Below the pieces are notes generated by a model that saw only the letters and a list, made by a program, of their open reading frames with translations, was not told where the DNA came from and ran no database searches. A stretch of 64,000 nt of DNA from Kudoa neothunni (taxonomy: Eukaryota > Cnidaria). The DNA lies in the NCBI GenBank assembly GCA_964304625.1, contig OZ199840.1:2418001-2482000 (forward strand), in the 5' to 3' direction. Each line of letters opens with the position of its first letter. Position 1 is the stretch's first letter. Made by a program: the position numbers and the translations under genes. Shown one piece after another: positions 12,751 to 25,249 of the stretch.

Positions 12751-14922
12751 CCCTTGAACGATCTTTGGGGTAAAAAAGACCCCAGATTTTTTTAGACATT
12801 TCGAGTGAGAAAATTACTGTTACTATGCGCAAGACACTAAAAATTACATCCGCAAAATCTCATAGAAAATAGCAAAAAGTCACATAGTTAATCTAAATTA
12901 ATCCGGTGAATGTTGATACTTATCTAATCGCGCCATTTCGATGCAATCTAAATACAAAAATTCGTATTTAATCAAATAAAAATATTTCACACAAAATAGA
13001 ATATATTGAAATTATAAACGATGATTCTACATGTCTAACAGTTGAAACACTTTTTAGATGAATGAAGAAGGCAGTAAAAACTGTTACAACTTGCGCATTT
13101 TGAAGAGGTTTTTTTATCATTTTGCCGAGGACATAATTCACATCTCACTTTGTTAATATTCTCAGGTGTAGTTGAAAAGCTTTCATTCAATGTTTGATGA
13201 GGACTTTTCACAATTTTCTTATCATTTAAGTTCCTCTCCAAAAGTGGGTTGTACAATGCTTCTGAAAGAAGCTTTAAAAATTTTCTCCTTTGCAAGTCTA
13301 GCGTTGAACACATTTTTGTATACTGCGAATGCATTAATCAATGGTAGAACTATAATGTTAAGAAATAACACCACTGGCCACCTCCTGCAAAACCATCTAA
13401 CTGAATATGGGTATAGCATTCTATCTATAGTATCAACGCCATCATTTGTCTTATTGTACCATGGTATAATCTCTGGTTTGTTCTTAAAAGATTCATCCGA
13501 TATAGCATTATTGGTATATCCTGTGGATAAGATAATCACATATTTTCCTTTTTTATTTACGAGGTAAGCCAATTTTTTGTAAAAAACAAAAATGTTGAGC
13601 TGTACAATGTTCTTTTTCTCGATGGGAGAGCACATGGAGGAATATCGTTTTTATTGTGACACATGGCATCTAGCTAGGTTAGTTTTTTTCGAGTAGTTTA
13701 GATACCAATTCAACTGAAAAAAAATTGTCCGCGACAACATCCCTACCTGAATAGAAAAGCGGGGTAGTTAGCTATAGCACAACACTCTCACCAACACTTG
13801 AGTTTCGAATTGGTTTATTATCGTTCTTTCCAAGGTTACGGTAGAACATTCATGACATACTTATCTTTAGGATCTGCTAAAACGAAAAACTTTAACCCCT
13901 ACTTTTCTGGTTTTAAGGGCATAAATTGCTGAAATGAAACTCCACCTTTAAATGCAACTAATTGTTCATCCACCGTGATATCTTCATTAGGAGCATAACA
14001 AAGTGGCAAAATGTTAGCTCAGGTTGTCCATATTTCACGAATCAAACCAAACTTATCGTTAATCCTTGATTCTCTGGTATTGCGATCATCGAAACGGAGG
14101 GACCTTGATATAATAGTTGGAATCGCCGATGAAAGAGAAGTTTCCGGTATTCCGGTAGATTTCTCTACCTTCGCTCAAGGTGAAAAGCTCAGATAATAGC
14201 TCCTCTCTGTCTTTGTGAATAGCCATTAAGATGAGTGTTCCCAAATACCCTAGAAATTCAACATAATCCACGTCCTTCCAGTTTTCTTTGAAACAGGATT
14301 TTCCCAAAATATTTGTACTTTTTGTAATTTTATTTCAGATATCCTGTGCAAAAAAATATTCTAAAACAGTCAGAAATATTTTTCACATGTTTCAAGTAAT
14401 AATTAGTAGGTCCAGGGCGAGAGTTCACAATATTTTCAACGGTGGTTTTTGATGGAGAAGGCTTGGTTAGACTCTAAATTAGCCCATTCTTACTCATTGT
14501 ATTATCATCAAGATCAACTTCAAGTACATCACTGTAACTTTCTGAATATTCTGTCAGCAATCAAATTCAAAATCTGACGATCGGTACTCATTGCTTTTGT
14601 GTTATGTGCTTAATCGCGTGTTGATAAATATTCTTTAAATGATACGATTTATAAACCAACTCGGGCTCTCAACAACGATTAAAGTCTTTGAATTAAATTA
14701 AAAATAGATTAAATATTCCTCTCAAGAACCAACAAAATTTTCCTTAAAAATATTATTTATTTCCATTACTTTCTGATTATTTTTTAAATTAAATTTTGAG
14801 TATATTAAACCTTATTTTAAACTAAGAGAATAGCTGAAATTCTAAAAGAATTGAAAATTTGTAGAAGCTGTATAAGGATTAACTTTCATCTGGGATTTAA
14901 AAGGCCCCAAGCTCATTGAGGG
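12751..14922 (-). mobile_element. piggyBac element C, 2172 bp
   Basis: Flanked by TTAA on both sides (12747-12750 and 14923-14926). The terminal repeats CCCTTGAACGATCTTTGGGG and CCCTCAATGAGCTTGGGG are inverted. It is inserted in the left TIR of the outer Merlin; the right TIR at 18540-18601 shows the same arm uninterrupted, with TTAATTAA at the corresponding site. It belongs to a different piggyBac subfamily from A and B. Confidence 0.88.
13035..14307 (-). pseudogene. piggyBac C transposase, decayed
   Basis: Homology runs from the N-terminal part of the DDE domain (14307-14086, VEFLGYLGTLILMAIHK) through TVDEQLVAFKGG (near 13950, the first catalytic Asp region) to DGVDTIDRM (the third Asp region, near 13450). 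The end is a Cys-rich C-terminus (CELCPRQ, CASCNSFYCLLH, CFNC), the zinc-binding domain that recognises piggyBac ends. Several stops and frame changes separate these blocks, so it cannot be functional as it stands. Family identity is certain from motif order. Confidence 0.85.
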
Positions 14923-14926
14923 TTAA

Positions 14927-16049
14927 TTTTTTACGATTATTTATATCATTATTTGAAAAGTTGGAGCATGCAAAAATTATTCACGAATTTTAATTTTTAG
15001 CGTTTGACAATTTGTACACTTAATACTCACATTGTTCATATAATCCATCACATGATTTCCTTTTTATTATTGTTTTCTCATATTTAATGAGTTCTAATGG
15101 GTTATTAGTTGAAATTACTTTATAATACCATTATTTATTTATGGTCATGGAATCATTTATAAATATCAAACAACAGTAATTCGAATTAACGTTGATTAAA
15201 TAAGGAAAAATGGAACAGTGACGATTATATAAAAGGTTTTTAATCAAAATTGATGATGAAATATCGTGGTTACAGTTATTTTAGTTAATAATTAATTTTT
15301 TCGTATGATTTTATTTAAGCGATTTAGAATATATTTTATTTTTATTCTTAAAAAGTTAAAGACGACTTTTATCTATCATTATTTTTCATTCTTTTTGGTT
15401 AAGTGATATCTGCTTTTTACATCAAAATTGTTAAGGTATATTAAAAATAAAAATTATTCTAAGATAGGTAACATTACATGCAAAAAGGATAAAAAATATT
15501 GCTATAATTATATTTCTGTGATAATTTCTGGGTATACTTATAACCATTTCGATAGTCACGCGCTTTTCAGTGTTTTACAAAATGTGTGTTTATGCTGGCA
15601 CCAACATTTCGTATTATCAACAAGACTTAAAGCTCGATTTTTGGTTGGACCTTTTCCATAGTATATATTATTTATTATAATATAGTCCATCTTAGTAAAT
15701 ACATTTTAAGGGCTGGTTTTATTTTGGGACACACGCATGTAGTACATTAAACTCTAACTGTTTTCATACACATGACCTTTATTTCTTTTATTTTTCTAGG
15801 ATATTCATAAGTTATAGAATTTATGGACTGGAAATTATTTCAATCAAGATATTATAATAAGAGTAATTGCTTATTCATGTACCAATATAAAAATAGAATT
15901 TTATTCCGTCAGATAATATTTATTAATAATATTTAAATAATTATTTAATAATTCGAACTTCGTTCCCATAACGGAACGAAACCACTCTTTGTTGAGGTAA
16001 CCGAAATTTGAATTGCTCACCCCTCTTCTTATTTTCAGGAGTTTAAGCT
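14927..16049. other. Interior of the outer Merlin, non-coding
   Basis: Remainder of the left TIR (to about 15010), then AT-rich sequence without recognisable coding capacity. The open frame at 15428-15661 shows no motif. Confidence 0.45.
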
Positions 16050-16781
16050 TTAAACGACCCCAATAAACTCTATAGTATTAGATTCAATCTCGCCTATAGA
16101 ATAGGTCACTGAATGATGGATTTTCAAATGGTTATATCCCAGTTCTGTCAATTTATTGTACGTGGACCTGTCATCATTATATATAATAGAGCCTTTTAAA
16201 GCACCCGCTTCAATTATATGGATTAAGGTCTCTTGATTTCTTTTTACCTCGAAGTATCTTACTTCTTTAAGCGTCCTTTTTCCGTTATCACCAATTGAGC
16301 ATAGGCAAAGTCCGAACATACAAGGGCTGTCTACTCTGTTACCATATCTTTCTGAATGTGTACCAAAGAGGTATTTTATATTATAGCTATTGCATATAAA
16401 AATATCAGGTACACATACGATCGTCAGATAATTTATCACATTCTGGATAATATTCGCTGCCACTCATGTCTGCCTAGAAATCCTAGTAATAAACTATAAC
16501 AGCTTTTTTATTACATTCTGTGAATTTCTAGAGACTAAAAATTCTTTAATAGAGGAATGGTTCCAAGAATAAACTTTTAGATATCCCCCTCTGTTGTTTT
16601 TTCTCTTACCATGTAAGAGACTTTCATCTATATCGATGATGTAGCCATTGTCACCAAATTTTACTCTTTGCGTGAAATGGTTGGTGCATACTCCCCTAAT
16701 TTTTACAAACCGGTTAATGATTGTCAATTTTGATATTGGAACCATTGAAAGGGTTGTTTCAATTGTGTTCTCCATCGACAA
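16050..16781 (-). pseudogene. Merlin (IS1595-like DDE) transposase remnant of the outer element
   Basis: The first block (16781 to 16589) includes GYIIDIDESLLHGKRKNN, the first catalytic Asp region of Merlin/IS1595 transposases (IDE-x-GKRK). The second block (16340 to 16050) includes VDSPCMFGLCLC, GSIIYNDD (second Asp) and IESNTIE (the Glu region). The two blocks are separated by a 248-bp insert; removing it with one copy of its duplicated target joins them in frame. The N-terminal zinc-ribbon part was not recognised. Probably this is the outer element's own, now dead, transposase. Confidence 0.75.
16341..16588. mobile_element. 248-bp insertion with a 7-bp target duplication
   Basis: Flanked on the plus strand by CTCTGTT at 16334-16340 and 16589-16595. 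The site lies inside the Merlin transposase codons for KNNR/VDSP, and removing the insert plus one duplicate restores the family motif. Its ends (ACCATATCTTTCTG, and on the other side GGGGATATCTAAAAG) are only weakly inverted. It is probably a small MITE of unknown family. Confidence 0.55.
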
Positions 16782-17330
16782 ATAATAAACAGGTTTGAGA
16801 ATGTTTTTTAATTCTAAATTTTTTTCAACCGATAATTTATTCCGGATAAAACGTGTCCCTGTTGGGACAAGATTTTGTTTATCATTTATCCATCACCAGT
16901 AAAATATACGTATACTGGTATATATTACAGTTTACATACATAAATAGTAATATACTCCTCATTATTTATGGAATGGCTTAGTTCACTAGGTTCGTTTTGT
17001 GTTTTTATAGATTTCCTTTCTGATATTATACATTGTCGTAACCTCTGCAATTGACACATCTATTTGGAATTCCTCGAATAATTTTTTTGATATTAAGAAA
17101 TTAAATAGAAGAGCGCTATTATTTATGTGAAAAAAAATCAGTCATTTCTAATATCAACCATCACCGCTATTTCATTCAGGTAAATAATGCGCATAGAATA
17201 ACATATTTTTAACACATCCTTACACGTCAGTTTTATATAAATATTTAATCAAAATATAATTCCATTGATCATCATATAGTAATCAAAAATGATTTTGAAA
17301 AATAATTCAAAAATCAGCATATAAAAAAGT

Positions 17331-18383
17331 GGCTAAAGTCCAATATCTGTATACGCGTTCGGTCAAAAAAATACACAATCGTTAAAAGTCGGAATCAAAT
17401 TTAAATTAATTGTATCCTCATAACTAGTTTAAATAATGTGCTTAATTCAATGCCACGATATTTTTTACGAAACATAAAATCGGATACATAATCACAGACT
17501 CCATCTGGTGTTTTATTTGTGGCATTTCTATAGTGCCTTTTGAAAGCTCCACATCGCTTCTATTTTGTTTGTATGGACACCTTCATTTGAGACGAACCGG
17601 CGGTTGTAAATAAAATTTCCATGCGTGAAGCCTAAATCTTTCAAACGGTTGTATCCACGCCAGCCATCAGTCAAGATTATCGTCCCTTCTTCCATATTAT
17701 CTAGAATAATCTTCTCAAGAACTTCCCTGTTTCTATATTGGGATATTTTCAAGAAAAAAATTCCCTTCTTCGTCAATCCCACCGATTATCCAATATTTCT
17801 GGTTTTTTAACATGCGCCCAACATTATATTTTCTTTTTGTAGTGGCGGTCCCATCAATTTTCACCATTTTACCGGGCCCTCCTATTTTTTGAAAATCTTT
17901 GTCTAATTTCAAGGCCATCAAATCCCAAATAATGGTTCTCCACTCAAATAGTAGATGATAATGAAATCGAAAGATTTCTTTTGATAGATTCGTAGGTTAA
18001 ATTTGGTTCGTTTATTGTACAAACCATAAATAGAAACAATTTCCATAAAGGAAGTTTTGAAGATTCAAATATGATTCCAGTTTTAATTGACGTCCTTTTT
18101 TTACATATTATACATTTATTTTGGAATCCATCACTAGCATCATTCCTCGAAATTATTGCCAAACTTCCACCACAAGGACATTTAGAATGTGAATTTATCA
18201 ACCCAAGAGATTTAACGTTCTTTAAGTAATATGATAGATCATCTCGAAAATAACTATATTCCATGAATGTAATTTTATCAATGTCCTCAAAAGTGAATAT
18301 TTTCTTGAAATTATTCATTGCGCTAACGTGGACGAAGTGTGCCGATAATCCGCGACCCCGGACACAGATATTGGACTTTAGCC
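17331..18383 (-). mobile_element. Merlin element, inner copy, 1053 bp
   Basis: Terminal inverted repeats GGCTAAAGTCCAATATCTGT are identical over 20 bases at both ends, and a perfect 8-bp target duplication AAAAAAGT lies at 17323-17330 and 18384-18391. Merlin elements are known for 8-9 bp duplications and ends beginning GG. It is inserted inside the outer Merlin and has exactly the length of the Merlin at 30951-32003. Confidence 0.93.
17420..18318 (-). pseudogene. Merlin transposase, inner copy, lightly broken
   Basis: Begins MNNFKKIFTFEDID at 18318. In order follow a zinc ribbon (CPCGG, CIICKKR), the first catalytic Asp region VKIDGT-x-KRKYNVGR (near 17870; the family usually has IDET), TIILTDGWRGY (second Asp) and GVHTNKIEAMW (catalytic Glu). 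A conserved C-terminus follows (NATNKTPDG, RKKYRG). At least one stop near 17944 and frame changes near 17740 and 17540 break it. It aligns end to end with the copy at 31.0-31.9 kb. Confidence 0.85.
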
Positions 18384-18601
18384 AAAAAAGTTCCTCTATC
18401 CACAATGCGAGCGAGGATCACGCGATGAGAACCTAATCAAATTTGGGGTTGTGTAAAGAATTGTCAAACGCCGCTGTATGTGAAAATTTCTGAATAATAT
18501 TTGTATGCTCCAACTTTTCAAATAATGATATAAATGATCGTAAAAAATTAATTAAAAATAAGCACAGCATCATAACAAATTTTAAGTAGCCGGTAAGTAT
18601 A

Positions 18602-21213
18602 TTATTACCGCCACGTCCATGAGATTAACCACTTAATGTTAATCCTATAAATGTACTTGTGTTGTTAATGAATGAAATTTTAATGCTCTGATAATCCCTT
18701 TTAACGTGAGAGATTATTGGGAATCGATACTAATTTTCCGCGATGATGTAATCGACAAATTTCGTATTATTCGATTTATCTAACATTTTTGGGGCATAAA
18801 ATCCAACTGTACTAAATTTTCATTAATTCATTATTTATTATCAAACGAAGTTATAATTTTTGAATCTATCAAAATCTTCACCAGACTCGTAAAAATCACT
18901 CAAGGAGATCATTTGATTCATCCGGCGCAATTCTTTCAGTGTCAGAAGAATAAAAATCACTGGCACAAAGAGAATCTTACATTGTTACAATGACACATAT
19001 AATGGATATGCTGAATATAAGATTAGTATTAACGAATGTAAGAATAATCCGCTTAAGTTTGCATGCGGATTAAAATCTTAAAAAACCTTTTTATTAACGA
19101 TAAGCAACATTAGAAAACTCATAAAATGAAATTACATGCAATTGCAGATTGAAAGGAATAACTTCGAGTTAAAAACGAAAGTTTTAAGGAGCGCGAATTG
19201 TAGAGACCATGCTTATCTACAAAGGATCAATGAATTCAATGATCTCGTTCATCTGCGGAACATTGAAAATTAATCTATTTACTGACAATACGATTTAATC
19301 TGATAATACCCACGCATGCGCGTCGTAAATTTAAAAATTAAACTATAACGTGTATTTAAATTTTATTAATAATTTTATAAAATAGATACTAACACAAATT
19401 CGATTTATTTATAGATTCGACAGATATTAAGTTTTTCAGAATATTATTTTCTGTAAACTAAACTACTCAATAGAATAGAACTGCCAAAGTGATCATAATT
19501 TAAGTGAATTTTTGTTGTGGTTATTAACTCTAATTTAATTTTATCAATTTTTGGCTCATTCTTCGGTTAACAAATTAACTCTCAAAGGAGCATGTTCGGG
19601 TAGTTGTGTATGTACTGTTGTGACCCTCTTGGGATACGATTTTAATTCATTATATAGGTTTTCTTATCCAAAAACCTCTAATTTTCAATATCATATAAAT
19701 TAAAATTATGAAATACTTCGAAAAATAACTTAAATTATCGTCTGATTCTTTAAAAAAATGGTAAGATCATCAGAATTTTCCCATACAATCATACAAGTAT
19801 ATGGAATATAAAACCTAACTCAAAAGGCATCAACCAAGTGTACTATGTAGCTTTAACGTGGAAGATAGTTCAAAAATTAATGAAATTTAATTTTGATAAC
19901 CATGATAATATAGCATGAACAAAAGAATCACCACAAGTACATGATTTTCAACCATCCTTCGTTAATGTCATTTTTCAAGAGGTTTATTATTACAAACTGA
20001 ACGGGTTTTCCTATACACATACATGTATGTTATTAATTAAACTGGTTTTCATGTAAACGTAAGGATCTGATTTAGTATAGAGACAATCTTAAGCCAACAT
20101 TTTAGAGGGGATTATAATGGTATTAACATGTATTATTTTATTAATCCGATATTATAATATGGATTAAGCGCCTCATGAACTTGGGTGTAGTAAATCCCAA
20201 ACCACGTTTAAATCTTTAAGGTTAGCCTTATGACGTCTACGCAAGGGCATCCTTGGATTCCACAGACCTACACTGTTTAATATGATAGATCTATATCAGT
20301 AGTCAATCAGAAACAAAGTAGCGATGTTATAAAATATTGCAACATAGAAAAATAGATAACCCACTTATATATTCTATATTTAGTTCGAATTTCTATTAAC
20401 GCAATTCATGTTCTTCGTCGAATCCATACCGCATACGCTTTCTCCGCATTGGAAATGTCAGTTTACATCACCTTATATTGTCTTCTAGGCGAGCGAGTAA
20501 CCACGGAGTATATGGCTCTAAAATTCAACATGGTTGCAAGTTGCCCACATCCCCAATTTCACTCAATGATAACTTATCATAATTTTCAAGATTATGATTA
20601 GAAAATAGAACCAAAAATGAAAAAATAATATTCTCGCCAATCCATAAGTTGTGTCCATCCTGAAGTGTCATGGATTATGTTTACGTATTAACCCATAATG
20701 GTGACCTTCTGGCGCCCCCGATTTAGTGACCTTGGGCTCTACGAGCCTACCCAGATTAATTTCTATCCTTTATTGGATTATATTTTAAGCTGTATTTACT
20801 TAGTTTGATACGTTATAGCGCGATATAAATTACACGACACATAAATAATTTATTTTTGCGAACATTCAAACAGATTAACCCATAGTGGTGTTCCGTTCCC
20901 TTTTTGGGCACTGTCTTCACATCTCTCTATAACTGACAATAATTTGTTTAATAATGTAATTCTAGGACATATGATTTACATATATAATTTCTATCTTATA
21001 CCGAAATATTAATTAAGGATATTTTACATTGCGCCAGATACTGTCCTATATTACCCCTGTAATGTGACACCATACAAATAGAACAGGAATTCCACTTGAC
21101 TGTTATTTAAAGATATTATATTTTCAGTATATAATAATACATGAACAAAAGTTTAATATAAGTGAAAATGAAACAAAAGGTATGAGTGCTACAAATAATT
21201 ATCAAAATAAAAC
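18602..21213. other. 2.6-kb intergenic stretch
   Basis: AT-rich DNA without coding signal. It contains two TTAACCC-like motifs (about 20691 and 20877) resembling piggyBac ends, but no partner ends or coding remains were found with them. Confidence 0.4.
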
Positions 21214-21774
21214 GGCGCTGAAAAGGGCACGATAAATCGCCAACGTGCGATTTCTCAATTAATCTTTTTGTTGATCTCGCAGTAAAAATTACAAGATGAA
21301 GCACAGAAACTTAGCTGATATTATTGAAAATATTGATAGCTTACCAAATACAATTGATTTTATGGTAATATCCCAAATCTTATGGATACATTGACTGATG
21401 AAGAATAAGAATTATCCTCTGATACTACGACAACATTGATATTGGAGCTGTTCCCGATATAATTGGCGAAATAGAAATCTTCGTTAACCTTGATAATGAT
21501 GAAAATATCGAAAATGGCGTAGCATTATTTTATAAAATCATCCCCTGTTGCATTCATCCACGAACGCAATAAATGAAGAAATGACAACCCATAGTACAGA
21601 CAACATCTATAATTATTACTCAGACATGTATGAGTCGTATGAAAATTTTCTTGAATTTTTTGACGAAAACTTGTTATTACGTATCGTAAAAAAAATTTGT
21701 TCACCAAACAAAAGAACAACCATAAATTTCATTTGACGATAAAGGAACTCAAATGTTTCGTCGGAATTTAATTA

Positions 21775-23164
21775 TAGGGTTTCCCGATCTAACTCGGCAC
21801 TTTTGCATTCAAACTCGGCGCGTCGCAATGTAATCAAACACATTCTTTTAATAACACGCAAAAAAGTACAGTTTAATACTCAAACCCATAATTATTATCA
21901 TCACTGTTATTTATTCTAATATAAACTCTCTTCGAGAAGACCTTGTGATATAGCCAAGCATTTTTCGATAGAACCCATCACAATGTGTATATGTTATTTC
22001 GTCGAAACATTCAACAATAGCTAATTTCAGCTCTTTCTCGTCTTTACACTGTCTCCTTATTACTAAGTTTTTCCAGACAGAAAAAACGTTCTCAATAGGG
22101 TTGAGAAAGGGTGAATATGGAGGCAGGTATTTTACGACTAGATTTTCCGCATCAATTATGTCGTGAAGACCTCTATAGTGATGGATTTTTGCGTTATCCA
22201 TAATAAATATTAGATCAAGGATCCCATTATTAAAACAGCTAGTTTTAAGCTCCAGCAAGCAAGCTTTAAAGTCTTCGCCGGTTACAGCCGTATCATGTAT
22301 TTTATTATAAATTACTTGGTTTTTATTGACTGCAGCAACCACAGAAATGTTCCTACTTCTAGCGGCCGACACAAAACAATACGCTCACTTGCCTCTCAAT
22401 GAGCGTCCTCTCTTGGGTCGGATAACTACAGAAAATCCCACTTCGTCCAAAAATATCAGGCTTTCATGCATTGACGTGATTTCTAGTTCTCGAAACATTT
22501 CCGCATATCGGAACCGCTTTTCTATTGTTGTAGAACAATTCCTTCTTTCAGGAACCCTTGCAACAGACTTGAGAGTGTTATGGAATTCTCCGATTACTCT
22601 ATCGACTGTACTGAGGGATACGGTAACTCCAAATTCGTCCTGGAGCTTTTGTTTTAATTCTTTTAAAGAGATTAATGAGTTTTCATCAATCCAACTGATT
22701 ATTTTTTCTTTCTGATCAATCGAAAGAAGTGATCGTTTGTCTCCCCCTCTGGGTTTTGGATCAAGAGTACCATTGCTTCTAAACTTAGACAATATCGACC
22801 AAACCGTGGATCTCGGTAACCTCATTTCCGAAGCGATATAACTATCCGTTTTTCCATCCAAGCAAAAATTGCACATTTGCTCCCTTAAATTGGCAGAGAT
22901 GATTTTTCTTTGTTTCCTTTTAGGTTGCGTATTTGATGTCAATCTAGCCGAATCAAATTGTTCTGAAACTATACATTCTGAGTCACTTGAAACTTCGCAC
23001 ATATTTAAATTCAATTAAATTAACAAAAATTTGTTCAAAATCAATTCGCAGCGTTAATCGAGAATGCGCGTTGAAACCTATATCTTGATTGTATAAGTGC
23101 CGAGTTTGATTGCAAAAGTGCCATGTTGGATTGCAAAAGTGCCGAGTTAGATCGGGAAACCCTA
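21775..23164 (-). mobile_element. Tc1/mariner element, 1390 bp
   Basis: TIRs TAGGGTTTCCCGATCTAACT are present at both ends in inverted orientation, flanked by TA (21773-21774 and 23165-23166). The inner part of each TIR contains repeats of a GCACTTTTGCAAT-like unit. The element sits inside piggyBac D. A single degenerate copy of the same TIR lies at about 32354-32410. Confidence 0.93.
21911..23002 (-). pseudogene. Tc1/mariner (DD34E) transposase with one nonsense codon
   Basis: 364 codons from an ATG at 23002. The N-terminal paired helix-turn-helix region (about 30-145) binds the TIR (SYIASEMRLPRSTVWSIL, PRGGDKR). The DDE_3 catalytic core has D186 in FLDEVGF, D269 in FIMDNAKIHH and E304 in SPFLNPIEN, with 34 residues between the second Asp and the Glu, hence DD34E. 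One in-frame TGA at 22385-22387, between R/GK and AYCF, interrupts an otherwise open frame. A single nonsense change in a complete-length element with well-matched TIRs indicates a young copy. It could be a cell-type stop, a recent inactivation or a sequencing error. Confidence 0.9.
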
Positions 23165-24589
23165 TATTAACGGGATATAATAGATTATCCCAGAAAGGTA
23201 TGTAATGAGGTTCTACTATAGTCGGCGGCGTTTAATTAACGAAAAAGTCAGTGTCATAGAGTAGATTAAAATTAATAAAAATATATCTATATTTTAACGA
23301 CAATTCAGAGTTGGTTAAAATGATGAACTTTTCAAAGTAAGACCATTATTTGAAAAAAATGAACAATAATCTTAAAAAAATTTATTTTTTTCATAACGTT
23401 GAAATTTTCGAGCATATGATACCATACACAGGCCATCATATCTGCAAAATGTACATGAAAGGGAAACCGGTTCGTTGTTGCCTACAGAAATGGGTTTTAG
23501 CATCTTTAATGGTTATATTTACAGCTTTAATGTGTACTCCCGTAGGTTAGAATCGAATTGAAAATGTTTTGGTTTAAATGGTAATGTTGTGTTAATATTA
23601 ATTAAAGAACTTGATGAAAGAAGTGATGTTCATGTTTTTTTGATAATTTTTTCATCTCATAAATTAATGGCTGAAATTAATAAGAGAGATGCAAATGCCA
23701 TGGGAATAGTAAGGTTGGAGCGGACATTTAAATGCCCATCGATAGATCCTAAGGTAATAGAAAAGAAACCTAGAGGTTTTTATGAGACCTACGAAGATTT
23801 TTTAGCCGAGATAATTGATGTTTATTGGAACGATCGTAACTAACTGACTTTCTCAGAAATATGTTTCCTGTTGAGCTGGCTCAACATCCAAAACGTTATT
23901 GTTAAATCAGAAAGTGTTATGTGACGATAGACTAGGCATATGTCCTCATATATGTGTAACAAGCATATGGGAGGAATTGACATTACGGAAAGTAATATAT
24001 CCGGTTATAGAGTGAAAATTCGTTCCAAAAAGTGGTAGTAACCCTTGTTTACGAATATTATCTCAATCGCAGCGGTCATTTCCTGCAAATGGCTATATTA
24101 TAAGAATAAATGCAGCATAAAACTATTGACTCATATTAGGAGCATTGTGGCCAGTATGATCCAAACCGACTGCACTGCAAAAAATTATTAGATCATCACT
24201 AGAAAATATTCATGCTGCTTTTTTTTTATTGCCTAACCATGAGAGCCAATCCATTGAAAAAATGCACAAATGCGCCATTTGTATAAAATACTATCTATTT
24301 GTGTCTAATGTGCAAAAACTACATACATATCAAATTCTCAAAGATTTATCATAAACCGTAATATTTTGTCGTATTAATTATATATTATTGTATTTTTCCT
24401 CTGCATAAACATCCTAGCGTTAAATTAGAGAAGTGCACGTCGGTCTTTTATCGTGCCCTTTTCAGAACTTTTGTATTTTGAATTATTTTCAAACTTCCCA
24501 AATGATTCTAGAAGAAATATTTTACCCTTTATCATTAATAATTATGCTCTGTTTGCAGTTTAAATTTTTTAAACATTTAGATATGAAAA

Positions 24590-24870
24590 TCGCTACGGAT
24601 TAATGTTTTTATTGAGTGCTCATTGTATATACTGTTGTTGCACATCTGGCATACTTGTTTCCCCCCTTGTGGTACGCGCAGGCCATAAATTACATCGTTT
24701 CCGAAAGTTTATATTGTTAGATTCTGTAAAGGACGTATTATTCCCATTGAACTTAAACCTAACTATTTCGGGAGAACGTTTGAACGCGGGTCAACATTCA
24801 GCTTTTTTGTTTTCAGCATTTTTCTTCTGATGGCTTTCAATCAGAGAAGCGGATAAGTCCGATAAAAATT
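24590..24870 (-). pseudogene. Possible piggyBac C-terminal fragment (E)
   Basis: On the minus strand a short decayed frame reads FRKRCNLWPARTTRG and then a Cys-bearing stretch after a run of G. This resembles the C-terminal Cys-rich tail of piggyBac transposases (RKRC-xxC, RTxR, CxxC). It is opposite in strand to element D, so it would be a separate relic. The match is short and could be chance. Confidence 0.35.
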
Positions 24871-25249
24871 CTTGTTGGCTATTAATTTCATCTTTCAGAT
24901 ATTTCGGATTTCTTTGATAAGACACAATAAATGAATTGAAGGTAGCAACACGAATAATTTGCCAGTAGGGAGTTGATTTGAGAAATTCGAACCTGATATT
25001 GATACATTATTGCGTAACTGTGAGATTAACTTTTAAATAAAATAAAGCACATTGTGATGGTCATAATCCTTTTTTGTTGAATATTGGCTTTAAATAAAAA
25101 ATTTCGAATTCATTGAGAATTAGCAACTAGATGTAAAATAAAATTTTAACAATTTACGTAAAAAAATAAACTTTACAAAACATTTTTTGAATGAATTATG
25201 CTCAATTTACTACTCATTCGGGCTTATGGAGCCCAAGGTTACCTATTAA

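Larger units (their letters stand above)
12702..18601 (-). mobile_element. Merlin element with long TIRs, interrupted by three insertions
   Basis: The outer ends are inverted: 12702 begins TATACTTACCGGTTACTAAA and the reverse complement from 18601 begins TATACTTACCGGCTACTTAA. The arms match over about 130 bp (12702-12750 plus 14923-15010, against 18470-18601), including GAAAAGTTGGAGCAT. piggyBac C sits inside the left arm at a TTAA. A second Merlin (17331-18383) and a 248-bp insert (16341-16588) lie further in. Removing all inserts leaves about 2.4 kb with one IS1595-like transposase remnant on the minus strand. I found no convincing target duplication for the outer element. Confidence 0.75.
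21214..24472 (+). mobile_element. piggyBac element D (PGBD2/3-like), decayed, split by a Tc1 element
   Basis: Inverted terminal segments: CTGAAAAGGGCACGATAAA on the left (21218-21236) and its reverse complement on the right (about 24450-24470). The plus-strand coding remnant starts near 21296. After the Tc1 interruption (21775-23164) it continues with LIKIYLYFNDNSELVK (about 23270), then 23350-23550 (YTGHHICKMYMKGKPVR), 23589-23843 (a region matching the family's RENR-x-xxCP stretch) and NKHMGGIDITESN near 23960. The order matches PGBD2/3-type transposases. Many stops and frameshifts are present. Outer TTAA sites were not identified with certainty, so the ends may be subterminal. Confidence 0.72.

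Noticed and set aside
13172-13567. Plus-strand open frame of 131 codons
   Set aside because: Antisense shadow of the piggyBac C transposase.
20691-20900. Two TTAACCC motifs as a piggyBac MITE
   Set aside because: They point the same way and no inverted partner is found.
24603-24830. Plus-strand open frame of 75 codons
   Set aside because: Overlaps a better minus-strand match to a piggyBac C-terminus; no motif of its own.
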